Assembly (NCBI GenBank): GCA_037044955.1
Contig: JBAOHX010000004.1
Span: 248,001 to 312,000 of the forward strand
Direction of reading: 5' to 3'
From: JAJXWB01 sp037044955
Lineage (GTDB): Bacteria; Pseudomonadota; Alphaproteobacteria; Rhizobiales; Beijerinckiaceae
Length of the DNA stretch: 64,000 nt
Below, one piece after another: positions 26,178-34,422 of this stretch. The notes beneath the pieces were generated by a model that was not told the origin of the DNA, made no database searches, and worked only from the letters and a program-made list of their open reading frames with translations. A program made the translations under genes and the position numbers. The stretch's first letter is position 1, and every line of letters starts with the position of its first letter.

Positions 26178-27009
26178 AATCCCCGCCAAAGGCGATGGCG
26201 GCGGCGAAATTCCGTTCCGCGCCCGCAGGCGGCGCAGGGAAGGGCGCGGAACGTCGCACCATGTCCATGGCCTCCGCGTCGAGTTCGGCGGAGCCGCTCG
26301 GCCGGGCGAGCCAGGCCGATTCGAGCCCGCCCTGCGCGTCGATCCTGAAGCCGACGATGGCCAGCGCCTTGGGGCGCGGCCGCTCGGGATCGATCATGTT
26401 CGCGGCGACCGTCCCCAGAACCTTGGCGCGATAATTGTCGTTGGTCGGGTCCTGCGGCGGACGCGGCCGGGCGGCCGACATTATGGTCTGGGGCGAAAGG
26501 AATGTCGGGGTGGGCGCGACGGGCGCGGGCTTCTCGACCGCGACGAGCCCGCCGAACGGATTGGCGTGATCCTCCTGCGGTTCCTCCGGCCTGGGTTCGG
26601 CGCCGCGCGTGCGCGCAGCCTGCGGCCTGTCGGTCTCCCTGGGGCGCTCCGTCACCTGGCCCCTGGGCGTCTCGCCGGGGCGTTCGGCGGGCCGTTCGCG
26701 TTTCGGGTCGTCCGCCGCGCGCGCGTCGTCGCGCGGCTCGATCGCCGCCGGCGGGCTCGCCTGTTGCGTTTCGGGACGGCCCTCGGCTTCCGCCGCGCTT
26801 GCCATTTCGACCGGAATTTCGACCGCCGCCGTGGCGCTTGCCTCGCGGCCGGCCTGTTCGCTCCAGACGACGAGCCCCAGCAAAACCACGTGCGCGAGCG
26901 CAGCCGCCGTCAAAATGCGCAGCATTCGCGTCGCTTTTCCCGGATCGACCGGCGCGCCGAGCGACAGCAACGGTTCCCCAACGTCGCTTTCGATGCTTGT
27001 CCTTAACAT
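26176..27009 (-). CDS. TonB-like energy transducer
   Basis: A 277-residue protein. A short cytosolic tail is followed by one transmembrane helix (RILTAAALAHVVLLGLVVW, about residues 30-48), a long Pro/Glu/Arg-rich spacer (about 65-150), and a C-terminal TonB-type domain (AKVLGTVAANMIDPERPRPKALAIVGFRIDAQGGLESAWLARPSGSAELDAEAMDMVRR). TonB proteins use proton motive force from ExbB/ExbD to energise outer-membrane receptors. No exbB, exbD or receptor gene is adjacent. The spacer is Arg/Glu rather than Lys/Pro rich, which is common in alphaproteobacteria. Confidence 0.8.
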   Translation of the reverse strand: MLRTSIESDVGEPLLSLGAPVDPGKATRMLRILTAAALAHVVLLGLVVWSEQAGREASATAAVEIPVEMASAAEAEGRPETQQASPPAAIEPRDDARAADDPKRERPAERPGETPRGQVTERPRETDRPQAARTRGAEPRPEEPQEDHANPFGGLVAVEKPAPVAPTPTFLSPQTIMSAARPRPPQDPTNDNYRAKVLGTVAANMIDPERPRPKALAIVGFRIDAQGGLESAWLARPSGSAELDAEAMDMVRRSAPFPAPPAGAERNFAAAIAFGGD

Positions 27010-27174
27010 CGCCCGACGACCGATTGTGAGCTTAACTCCATGAAACGCAGTCGCTTTTTGCCTGTTCTAGCGGTGTTAACGCCGATTAGTGGCCTGAAGA
27101 CGATCTGATTTACATCAACTTGAGACATTTCGCGTAGTGGTCGAGGCAAGGAAGTCTTCAACGCGGAAATTGCC

Positions 27175-29310
27175 ATGTTCCGGCGCGAAAAAATCGTTGG
27201 TCTCCTCTCCTCGGCGGCGCGTCTGCGCCGTGACGAGCGGGGCACGCTCCCGGTCATCTTCTCGGTGGCCGCCATTCCGGCGCTTGGCCTGATCGGCGCG
27301 GCGATTGAATATGGCCGCAGCACGAGCATGGCCGCGAAGGCGCAGGCCGCGGCCGACGCCGCCGTTCTCGCTGCGGGCGCGCAGGCCGCCGGAACGCAGA
27401 CCAACCGCCAGACGGTCGCGAGCAATACCGCCAGCGCCTATTTCGGCCCGATGGCCGACAGCCTCAACCTTTCGATCGTCGAGAAGGATCACGACAACGA
27501 CGCGTCGATCCCCGCCGGCTATTATCAGGTCGCCGTCAGCGGGTCAGTGCCCACCATCATCGCGAAGGTGCTCGGCCGGTCGTCAATGTACTTCTCGGCC
27601 ACCTCGCGCGCCACCACCAACAGCGTGTCGAATTCCAAGCCGCTGGAAATGGCGCTCGCGCTCGACAACACCGGCTCGATGTCCAACAACATGGCGGACC
27701 TGAAGTCGGCGGCCAATACGCTCGTCGACACCGTGATGGGCGCCGGCGGCGGCGCTGCGCGCGTCAGCGTCGTGCCCTATGTGGCGACGGTCAATCCCGG
27801 CCTGACCGATGCGACGAGCATCGCCAATTACATCGATACGACCGCGCAGAATCCGTTCAACAGCGAATGGTACCGCGGCGCCTGGCTGACCTATACGAAG
27901 AACTGCAATCTCTACTGGGGTCCGCCCGGCGGCGGTGGCGGCGGCGGTTCGAGCGGCGCCGGCGGCGGCGGCTCGGGCGATGCGCGCGACATCATCGACA
28001 TCCTCAAGCCCATTCGTCATCTCGCGAAGGAGCTGTTCGGCGTCTCGTCCGCGCATGCCGCCGACGTGACGCCGGCGACGGCGCCGATCACGACCAAGAG
28101 CTGGACGTCCTCCAAGTCCGGCAAGACCTACACCATACCCACGGGCTTCGGCACGGTGCAGAAGGACCTTTGGGGGCAGTATTCGACCGGCGGCTGCGAC
28201 TGGCTCACCAATCCAGACACGGTCAGCCAGTACGAACTGTTCAAACGCATGAAGACGCCGACCGGCGGCGCCGTCGCCTGGAAGGGATGCGTCGAAGCGC
28301 GCCCCAGCAAGTCCGAGCAAAGCTGGCTCAACAGCAATTGGGGCTCGGGCCTCGCCGCGAGCAAGGACTACGACATCAGCGAGGACCCGCCGATCGCGAG
28401 CGACAAGGCTTCGCTCTTCGTGCCGTATTTCGCGCCGGATGAACCCGACTATTCGCCGTTCACTTGGTCCTATGTGGCGCCGGGCGCCTATTCGGCGTCG
28501 GCGAAGGGCTTCCACAACAATTACATGAAGGACGGCGGCTACCTGTCGTCGACCGATCAGGGCTCGATTCCCAGCACCTGGAACTGGACCCAGCTCAGCC
28601 AGTACGACTGGGACGGCAGTCGTTGGCTCCTGAAGTACAACGGCTCCAACGCCGCCATCATCCAGGAGACGCCCGACGCCAACGGCTACACCTATGGCCC
28701 GAACATGGGCTGCCCAGATCCGGTCCTGCGCCTGACCAACGTGAAGTCCGACGTGACCGCGAAGATCAACGGTCTCAAGTACTGGCAGAGTGGCGGCACG
28801 ATCATTTCCGAAGGCCTCGCCTGGGCCTGGCGCACGCTGTCGCCGAACGCGCCTTATGCCGATGGCAAGGCCTACAGCACGAATGGCCTGCAGAAGGTGA
28901 TCGTGCTGATGACCGACGGCGTCAACGAGCTGATCGACAATGGCAATAACGCGACGGGCTACAACAGCTCCAACGTCTCGGATTACTCCGCATATGGCTA
29001 TCTCGGCGGCTCGCGGCTGTGGAGCGCCAACAACATCCAGACCTATGCCGGGTTCAAGACGTTGATGGACAATCGCCTGTCGGCCGCCTGCACGGCCGCC
29101 AAGAACGCGGGCGTCATCATCTACACGGTCGTGTTCAACCACACGGGCTACCTGACCTCGTCGCAGCAGGCCGATGCGCAGAACCTGCTCAAGCAATGCG
29201 CGACCAAGCCGAGCTATTCCTACGTGGCGACCGATTCCTCCACGCTGCAGACCGCCTTCTCGGCCATCGCCGTCTCCGCCACCTCGGGCACGCTGCGGCT
29301 GGTTCAATAG
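27175..29310 (+). CDS. TadE/TadG-type pilus protein with VWA domain and large insertion
   Basis: A 711-residue protein. A basic N-terminus and one hydrophobic helix (TLPVIFSVAAIPALGLIGAAIEYGRSTSMAAKAQAAADAAVLAA) match Flp/TadG pilus-assembly proteins. A von Willebrand A domain begins with the metal-site motif ALDNTGSMS (about residue 163) and resumes with KVIVLMTDGVNEL (about 580). Between them lies a ~390-residue insertion containing a polyglycine tract (about residues 250-275) and Trp/Tyr-rich sequence, typical of TadG-like surface proteins. It is probably envelope-located. No other tad genes are nearby. A hairpin terminator follows. Confidence 0.82.
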   Translation: MFRREKIVGLLSSAARLRRDERGTLPVIFSVAAIPALGLIGAAIEYGRSTSMAAKAQAAADAAVLAAGAQAAGTQTNRQTVASNTASAYFGPMADSLNLSIVEKDHDNDASIPAGYYQVAVSGSVPTIIAKVLGRSSMYFSATSRATTNSVSNSKPLEMALALDNTGSMSNNMADLKSAANTLVDTVMGAGGGAARVSVVPYVATVNPGLTDATSIANYIDTTAQNPFNSEWYRGAWLTYTKNCNLYWGPPGGGGGGGSSGAGGGGSGDARDIIDILKPIRHLAKELFGVSSAHAADVTPATAPITTKSWTSSKSGKTYTIPTGFGTVQKDLWGQYSTGGCDWLTNPDTVSQYELFKRMKTPTGGAVAWKGCVEARPSKSEQSWLNSNWGSGLAASKDYDISEDPPIASDKASLFVPYFAPDEPDYSPFTWSYVAPGAYSASAKGFHNNYMKDGGYLSSTDQGSIPSTWNWTQLSQYDWDGSRWLLKYNGSNAAIIQETPDANGYTYGPNMGCPDPVLRLTNVKSDVTAKINGLKYWQSGGTIISEGLAWAWRTLSPNAPYADGKAYSTNGLQKVIVLMTDGVNELIDNGNNATGYNSSNVSDYSAYGYLGGSRLWSANNIQTYAGFKTLMDNRLSAACTAAKNAGVIIYTVVFNHTGYLTSSQQADAQNLLKQCATKPSYSYVATDSSTLQTAFSAIAVSATSGTLRLVQ

Positions 29311-29337
29311 GAAAGATTGCTGCGAACGAATGAGCGC

Positions 29338-29364
29338 CGCCCCGGCATGAAATCCGGGGCGTTT
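29338..29364 (+). terminator. Intrinsic terminator after the VWA/TadG gene
   Basis: Stem CGCCCCGG / CCGGGGCG around CATGAAAT, followed by a short T-run. It separates the pilus-type gene from the GTA cluster. Confidence 0.65.
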
Positions 29365-29420
29365 GCGCGTTCTCGGCGACGCCGCGCGCCCGACATGTTT
29401 CCATAATATGATTTTTTTCC

Positions 29421-29449
29421 TTGACACCGTCGCGCTCCTCCTGTAGGGT
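29421..29449 (+). promoter_or_regulatory. Sigma-70-like promoter before the GTA cluster
   Basis: TTGACA at 29421-29426, a 17-base spacer and TAGGGT at 29444-29449, 87 bases before the first GTA gene; an AT-rich stretch (CCATAATATGATTTTTTT) lies immediately upstream. The -35 box is perfect, the -10 box weak. It is the only convincing promoter seen for the cluster's left end. Confidence 0.5.
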
Positions 29450-29536
29450 CCGGGCATTCTCCACATTTGCGCTCTGCGGCGGCGCGGCGACGAAGCGTCG
29501 CCCGCGGCGCCGGCGCGCGCGGACAGTCGATGCGGC

Positions 29537-30155
29537 ATGGCCATCAAGGACGAACTTTCCGCCGAACGGATCGCGCGGCTGAAGCGCCGCTACGAGGAAA
29601 CCGACGAGACGGTCGCCGCGATCGCGCGCGGCGAGAGCCTGTCGGAAAAGCGGATCTACGAATTGATGCGACGAGAAGGCTGGCGCGCCCGCAGCGCGAG
29701 CGCGCCGCAGCGCAAGAAGCCCGCGCGAAAGAAAACCGTGGGCGCGAAGAAAGCCGAAACGCGCGCCGCCCAAACCGCAAGCAGCATCAAAGCCGCAAGC
29801 AGCATCAAAGCCGCAAGCGCCATCGAAGCCGCGCGCCGCATCGAAGCCGCCGCCCGGCGTCGTCGATATGCCGACCCTGATCGCCCGCATTCGCGCGCAA
29901 CTCGAGGGCGCGCTGGAAACCGCGCAGGCGCGCGGACCCGAGGCCGAACCCGATCAAACCGCGCGCCTGATGGCGAGCCTCACGCGCACGCTGCAAAGCC
30001 TGCGCGCGCTGGAAAAGGATACGACGCAGGATGATCGACGGCAGGACGATCGAAGGGACGACGGCGCCGACGCTCCGCCCCTCGATCTCGCCGAACTGCG
30101 CCGTGAACTTGCGCGACGGATTGATCGATTGCGCGAGGAACGGGGAGATCCCTGA
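29537..30155 (+). CDS. GTA small terminase-like protein (gp1/TerS-like), frame broken near 29760
   Basis: The first gene of the cluster, in the position of the RcGTA TerS-like gp1. The N-terminal ~55 residues look like a helix-turn-helix (IARLKRRYEETDETVAAIARGESLSEKRIYELMRREGW). The frame then changes near 29755-29765: read onward, it gives a Pro/Lys linker of four 6-residue repeats (KPQAAS, KPQAAS, KPQAPS, KPRAAS), then PPPGVVDMPTLIARIRAQLEGALE and a charged helical C-terminus. The restored protein is ~205 residues. The alternative without a shift ends in Arg-rich shadow sequence. The role in DNA recognition is inferred from position. Confidence 0.7.
29777..29848 (+). repeat. Four tandem 18-bp repeats in the TerS-like linker
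   Basis: Units GCAAGCAGCATCAAAGCC, the same again, GCAAGCGCCATCGAAGCC and GCGCGCCGCATCGAAGCC. In the restored frame each encodes one six-residue Ala/Ser/Lys/Pro block, giving a flexible linker. Copies one and two are identical, so recent expansion is likely. Confidence 0.85.
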
Positions 30156-31441
30156 ACTCTTCGCCAGCTTTTCGGCGCGCGAACTCGAGGCGATCCTTTC
30201 CTTCTTCGACACGCGCGCGCGAAAGACGCAGACGCCGCCGGACGCGGCGCAAAGCGGAGCGCCGTGGCGCGCGTGGCTTTTCGTCGGCGGACGCGGCGCG
30301 GGCAAGACGCGCGCCGGCGCCGAATGGGTGCGCGGCGTCGCCGGCGGCTTTCTCGATTTCGCCGACAAGCCGGCCAGCCGCATCGCCCTCATCGGCGAGA
30401 CATGGGCCGATGCGCGTGACGTGATGGTCGAGGGCGTCTCCGGCGTTCTCGCCGCGCACGGCAAATGGGATCGCCCGCAATGGGAAGCCTCGCGCCGGCG
30501 CCTGACATGGCGCAACGGCGCGATCGCGCAGGTGTTTTCGGCCGAAGATCCCGAAAGCCTGCGCGGGCCCGCAATTCGACGCCGCCTGGTGCGACGAGAT
30601 CGCCAAATGGCGCCACGCGCAGGAGGTCTGGGACATGCTGCAATTCGGGCTGCGTCTCGGCCAATGGCCGCGCGCAATGGTGACGACGACGCCGCGCCCC
30701 CTGGCGCTTCTGAAGAAACTCATGGCCGATCCCGCCAACGCCGTCACGCGCGCCTCGACGCGCGCCAACGCCGCCAATCTCGCGCCGGGCTTCCTGCGCG
30801 CGATCGAGGAGCGCTACGGCGGCACGCGGCTCGGCCGGCAGGAGATCGACGGCGCCATCGTCGAGGAACGCGCCGACGCGCTCTGGTCGCGCGACATGCT
30901 CGAACGCGCGCGCGTCGACGCCGCGCCGCCGCTCGCGACCATCGTCGTCGCCGTCGATCCGCCGGCGGCTTCGCACAAGCGCGCCGACAAGTGCGGCATC
31001 GTCGCCGCCGGCGTCGATGCAGACGGCGCCGTGTACGTCCTGCGCGACGCGACGCTGGCCGCCGCAAGGCCCGCGGAATGGGCGGCGCGCGCGGTGGCGC
31101 TCTATCACGAATTGCAGGCCGACGCGCTTGTCGCGGAGGTCAATCAGGGAGGCGACATGGTGGCCGCCGTCATCGCGCAGGCGGACGGCGCCGTGCCGGT
31201 GGTCAAGGTGCGCGCCTCGCGCGGAAAGTACCTGCGCGCCTCGCCGGTCGCGCTGCTCTACGAGCAAAATCGCGTGCGCCATGTCGGCGCCTTTCCCGAA
31301 CTCGAGGACGAGATGTGCTCGTTCGGGCCGGACGGGCTGACCGGCGGCGCAAGCCCCGATCGTCTCGACGCGCTGGTTTGGGCGATCGCCCATCTCGCGC
31401 TCGACGCGCGAAAAAACGCGCCGCGCGTTCGTCGCCTGTGA
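30103..31441 (+). CDS. GTA large terminase (TerL), frame broken near 30570
   Basis: The DNA-packaging motor. The ATPase domain has Walker A FVGGRGAGKTRAGAEWVRG and ALIGETWADARDVMVEG, with the sequence WRNGAIAQVFSAEDPESLRGP before the break. An extra C in the run at 30568-30570 shifts the frame; continuing in the next frame gives QFDAAWCDEIAKWRHAQEVWDML, which supplies the Walker B-type acidic residues. The nuclease domain follows (IVVAVDPPAASHKRADKCGIV, ALVAEVNQGGDMV, SPDRLDALVWAIAHL). Restored length is ~445 residues, as in other GTAs. The start is uncertain: GTG at 30103 or TTG at 30121, both inside the TerS-like gene. Confidence 0.88.
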
Positions 31442-31491
31442 GACGCCGCGAATTCCAGGCGACAAGCCTCAACGCAACGACAGAGTAGCCG

Positions 31492-33013
31492 ATGTCCTTC
31501 ATGTCCCGTCTGTTCGGCGCCAAGGCGGCGCGCGAAGAAAAACGCTCGCGCGCAGGCAGCCTGCTGGCGCTCCACACGCTCGGCGCCGCGCGCTGGACGC
31601 CGCGCGACTATGTGGCGCTGACGCGCGAAGGCTTCGAGCGCAACGCCATCGTGCATCGCTGCGTGCGCATGGTCGCCGAATGCGCCGCCACCATCCCCTG
31701 GCGTCTCTACGAGGGCAGGGCGGAGCTGACCGCGCATCCCCTGCTCGATCTGCTGTCGCGGCCCAATCCCGGGCAGACCTCGACCGATCTGATCGAGAGC
31801 CTCGTGGTCAATCTCCTGCTGTTCGGCAACGCCTATGTCGAAGGCGCGCAAGTGGACGGACAGGTGCGCGAGATCTATTCGCTGCGCAGCGACCGCATGA
31901 GCGTTTCGCCCGGTCCGAACGGCTGGCCGGCGGCTTACGAATACGTGTTCGGCGGCGAGCGTGTGCGCTATGCGATGCGCGGCGAGGGCGTCGAGGCCAT
32001 CATGCACATTCGCCTGGGATCGCCGCTCGACGATCACTACGGCCTGCCGCCGCTCGCCGCCGCCCATGTCGCCATCGACACGCACAATGCGGCAGGCTTC
32101 TGGAACAAGGCGCTGCTCGACAATGCCGCGCGTCCTTCCGGCGCGCTCGTCTACGGCGCGAGCGATGGCGCGCAATTCACGGATGCGCAATTCGATAGGC
32201 TGAAGGGCGAGCTGGAAGAGAATTTCTCTGGCAGCGCCAACGCCGGCCGTCCGTTGCTGCTCGACGGCGGCCTCGACTGGAAGGCGCTGTCGCTCTCGCC
32301 CAAGGACATGGATTTCATCGAGGCCAAGGCGGCCGCTGCGCGCGAGATCGCGCTGTGCTTCGGCGTGCCGCCGCTGGTGCTCGGGCTGCCCGGCGACAAT
32401 ACGCGGGCGAATTACGTCGGAAGCCAACGCCGCCTTCTGGCGCCAGGCGGTCATCCCCATGGTGCAGCGCCTGCAGCGCGCTTTCGAACATTGGCTGAAG
32501 CCCGCCTGGCCGATGCTACGCCTCGACTACGACGTCGACCGCATCGACGCGCTCTCGGCCGAACGCGCCGCCGAATGGGCGCGCGTGGACGCCGCGACTT
32601 TCCTGTCGGCGGACGAGAAGCGGGAGTTGCTGGGGTTTGCGGGTAGGGGCGGCGCGGCCAGCGCGGTCGGACTTAAGGGCGCCATGCCTGTCGAGTTGCG
32701 CTTTTCAGCCGATCAGCCTAGGGACGCGAATGGTCGGTGGCTTGCCGGCGGCGGATCCTCGTCAAGCCCGCTGGGCGTGTTGACGCAAGTGGCCGAGACT
32801 GCGATTTCTGCTCTTGCCGGAGCTGCTGGCGATGTTGCGGGCTCTCTCGGCGAGCCCGCCGCTCTCGACCAATGCGATGCGCAATATGAGCTCGACAGCG
32901 CGCTCTGCAGAACGCTCGGTTCGAAGCTGTCTCGGGCGAAATGCTGGGCAAGTGCGGCAGACCGTCTCGCCGCCTGCCTTTCCGGCAGGCCAATTCTTCC
33001 ATTGCGATTTTGA
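31492..33013 (+). CDS. GTA portal protein with four-cysteine C-terminal extension, frame broken near 32420
   Basis: HK97-family portal forming the DNA gate at the capsid vertex. The portal part runs to about residue 385 (AARWTPRDYVALTREGFERN; LLSRPNPGQTSTDLIESLVVNLLLFGNAYVE; FGVPPLVLGLPGDNTRANYVEANAAFWRQ). An extra G at about 32420 breaks the frame between NTRANYV and EANAAFW. Instead of stopping after FLSADEKRELLGFAGRGG, the protein runs on for ~118 residues: a QPRDANGRW motif (about 408-416), a Ser/Ala-rich stretch, and a domain with cysteines at about 461, 472, 484 and 495 (CX10C-X11-CX10C), ending GRPILPLRF. The extension is unusual for GTA portals and uses different codons from the rest. 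A DUF6968-like gene follows 14 bases later. Confidence 0.82.
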
Positions 33014-33027
33014 AGGCTGAACCGCAA

Positions 33028-33372
33028 ATGACAAAACCTGATCCCGTCATTGCCCGACGTGTGCTCCTCGGCCGAACGGAACAAGGCGATCAAGTTATCG
33101 CCGTCTCCCTCTTTGCGCCCGCCGCCGACGGCGAGAACTGGTCCTGCGCGTATGAAGTCGACTGGCCGGAAGCGCCGCGACGGAATGCGGCGCTTGGCGT
33201 TGATTCGATGCAGGCCCTCGTGCTTGCGTTGCAGATGTTGGGTGCGGAACTTCACGCCGGTCGTCCGGTTCAAATCCAGTCGCTCGAGTGGCTGGGAAAC
33301 GACGGCAGTCTTGGTTTGCCGCTGCCGCCGTCGTTGCGCGCCGAAGCCCGCGGCGACGACAAGCTGATCTGA
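33028..33372 (+). CDS. DUF6968-like protein, possible immunity partner
   Basis: A 114-residue protein beginning MTKPDPVIARRVLLGRTEQGDQVIAVSL. Its core W-S-C-A-Y-E-V-D-W and the motif LGVDSMQALVLALQMLG resemble DUF6968-type proteins, found (from memory) as small accessory genes near toxin-like or phage-linked domains. It has no place in the standard GTA order. It follows the portal extension by 14 bases and shares its lower-GC, atypical codon use (for example ACAAAACCTGATCCC). An immunity or chaperone role for the portal extension is inferred from this pairing only. Confidence 0.65.
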   Translation: MTKPDPVIARRVLLGRTEQGDQVIAVSLFAPAADGENWSCAYEVDWPEAPRRNAALGVDSMQALVLALQMLGAELHAGRPVQIQSLEWLGNDGSLGLPLPPSLRAEARGDDKLI

Positions 33373-33404
33373 CCTGCTGCCGGCCTCAAAGTGGCGAGAA
33401 GACC

Positions 33405-33593
33405 ATGAACGACCTCCTCGCCCTCGTCGCCGCGCGCGGCGATCTCGCGCATATCGCGTTGTTTCTCTGGGCGAGCGCGATGTCGGCCATGCTCTGGTAC
33501 GCGCTGCGCGAACTTGCCGCCTCCAACCGCCGCTTCGATCTCTTCCTGCGCGAGCTCGCGCGTTTCAACCGCCGCTTCGGTCGCGAGGGATGA
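33405..33593 (+). CDS. Small membrane protein between portal and protease genes of the GTA
   Basis: A 62-residue protein: a hydrophobic helix (AHIALFLWASAMSAMLWYALREL, about residues 15-37) and a basic amphipathic tail (RRFDLFLRELARFNRRFGRE). It occupies the place of the small GTA gene that lies between portal and prohead protease. The base composition returns to the host's high GC here. A role in head formation is possible by position; the sequence itself shows only a membrane anchor. Confidence 0.6.
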   Translation: MNDLLALVAARGDLAHIALFLWASAMSAMLWYALRELAASNRRFDLFLRELARFNRRFGREG

Positions 33594-33594
33594 C

Positions 33595-33747
33595 ATGACC
33601 TTTCGTTTCCGCAAGAGCGCGCGCCGTCCCCAGCGCCGCCGCGACCCCGACGCTGTGATCCGCGCCTTCTGGCGCACGCTCGAGCGTTTCGCCGGACACG
33701 AGCGCACGCCCTCCGACGAACGGCGCGCTGCGAACGCCAAGCACTGA
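33595..33747 (+). CDS. Small basic GTA-cluster protein
   Basis: A 50-residue Arg-rich protein (TFRFRKSARRPQRRRDPDAVIRAFWRTLERFAGHERTP) whose ATG falls one base after the previous stop codon. It ends 15 bases before the prohead protease gene, preceded by GGAG as ribosome site for that gene. No known family was recognised. Tight packing on both sides supports it as a real translated gene. Confidence 0.5.
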   Translation: MTFRFRKSARRPQRRRDPDAVIRAFWRTLERFAGHERTPSDERRAANAKH

Positions 33748-33762
33748 TCCACGGAGCATTTC

Positions 33763-34335
33763 ATGACCGTCCTGATCGATCGCGCCGCCATGGCGCGCGC
33801 GTTGACGCGCGCGCTCGCGCCAGAATTGCCGCGGACGCTTGCGCGCGCCCTGACCCGCGCGCCGGAAAGCAAGCGAGCGCCCCTGGCGCTCGGCGAAGTC
33901 AGCGCTACCGGCCATTTCGAAGGCTACGCCAGCCTGTTCGGCGTCGCCGATCTCGGCGGCGACGTGGTGATGGCGGGCGCCTTCCGCGACAGCCTGCGCA
34001 AGCGCGGCGCCGATCGCGTCAAGATGCTCTGGCAGCACGACCCGGCCGAGCCGATCGGCGCCTGGCTGGCGGTCGAAGAGGACACAAGGGGCCTCAAGGT
34101 CAGTGGCCGCCTCAACCTCGACGTGTCGCGCGCCCGCGAAATTCTCGCCTTGATGCGCGAGGGCCAGATCGACGGGCTCTCCATCGGCTTTCGTACGCAG
34201 CGCGCCTTCACCGATCGCAAGACCGGCTTGCGTCATCTGCAAAAGCTCGATCTCTGGGAAATCTCGCTTGTCACTTTTCCCATGCTGCCGCAGGCGCGGG
34301 TGACGGCGGTGAAGAGCGCGAACGCAAGTCTCTGA
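33763..34335 (+). CDS. GTA prohead protease (HK97 family, U35)
   Basis: A 190-residue serine protease that matures the capsid. After an Arg/Ala-rich N-terminus, the core shows GHFEGYASLFGVADLGGDVVMAGAF, the catalytic His in MLWQHDPAEPIGAW, and the nucleophile region DGLSIGFRT with LWEISLVTFPMLPQARV, all typical of the HK97 gp4 family. Length is slightly above the core domain because of the N-terminal extension, common in GTA proteases. It is followed directly by the capsid gene. Confidence 0.92.
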   Translation: MTVLIDRAAMARALTRALAPELPRTLARALTRAPESKRAPLALGEVSATGHFEGYASLFGVADLGGDVVMAGAFRDSLRKRGADRVKMLWQHDPAEPIGAWLAVEEDTRGLKVSGRLNLDVSRAREILALMREGQIDGLSIGFRTQRAFTDRKTGLRHLQKLDLWEISLVTFPMLPQARVTAVKSANASL

Positions 34336-34422
34336 ATCTTCCGCGCCACAGGCGCTGGCCCGCGTTTCGCCGTCCGGCGCGGGGCGTTTTCGCGCGACGG
34401 CGCATACTATGAGGTGACCTTC

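Noticed and set aside
27076..27090. CtrA box before the VWA/TadG gene (TTAA-N7-TAGT)
   Set aside because: The second half-site matches poorly, so it does not rise above chance.
29777..29848. CRISPR-like short repeats
   Set aside because: Directly adjacent units with no spacers, and they encode a protein linker in frame.
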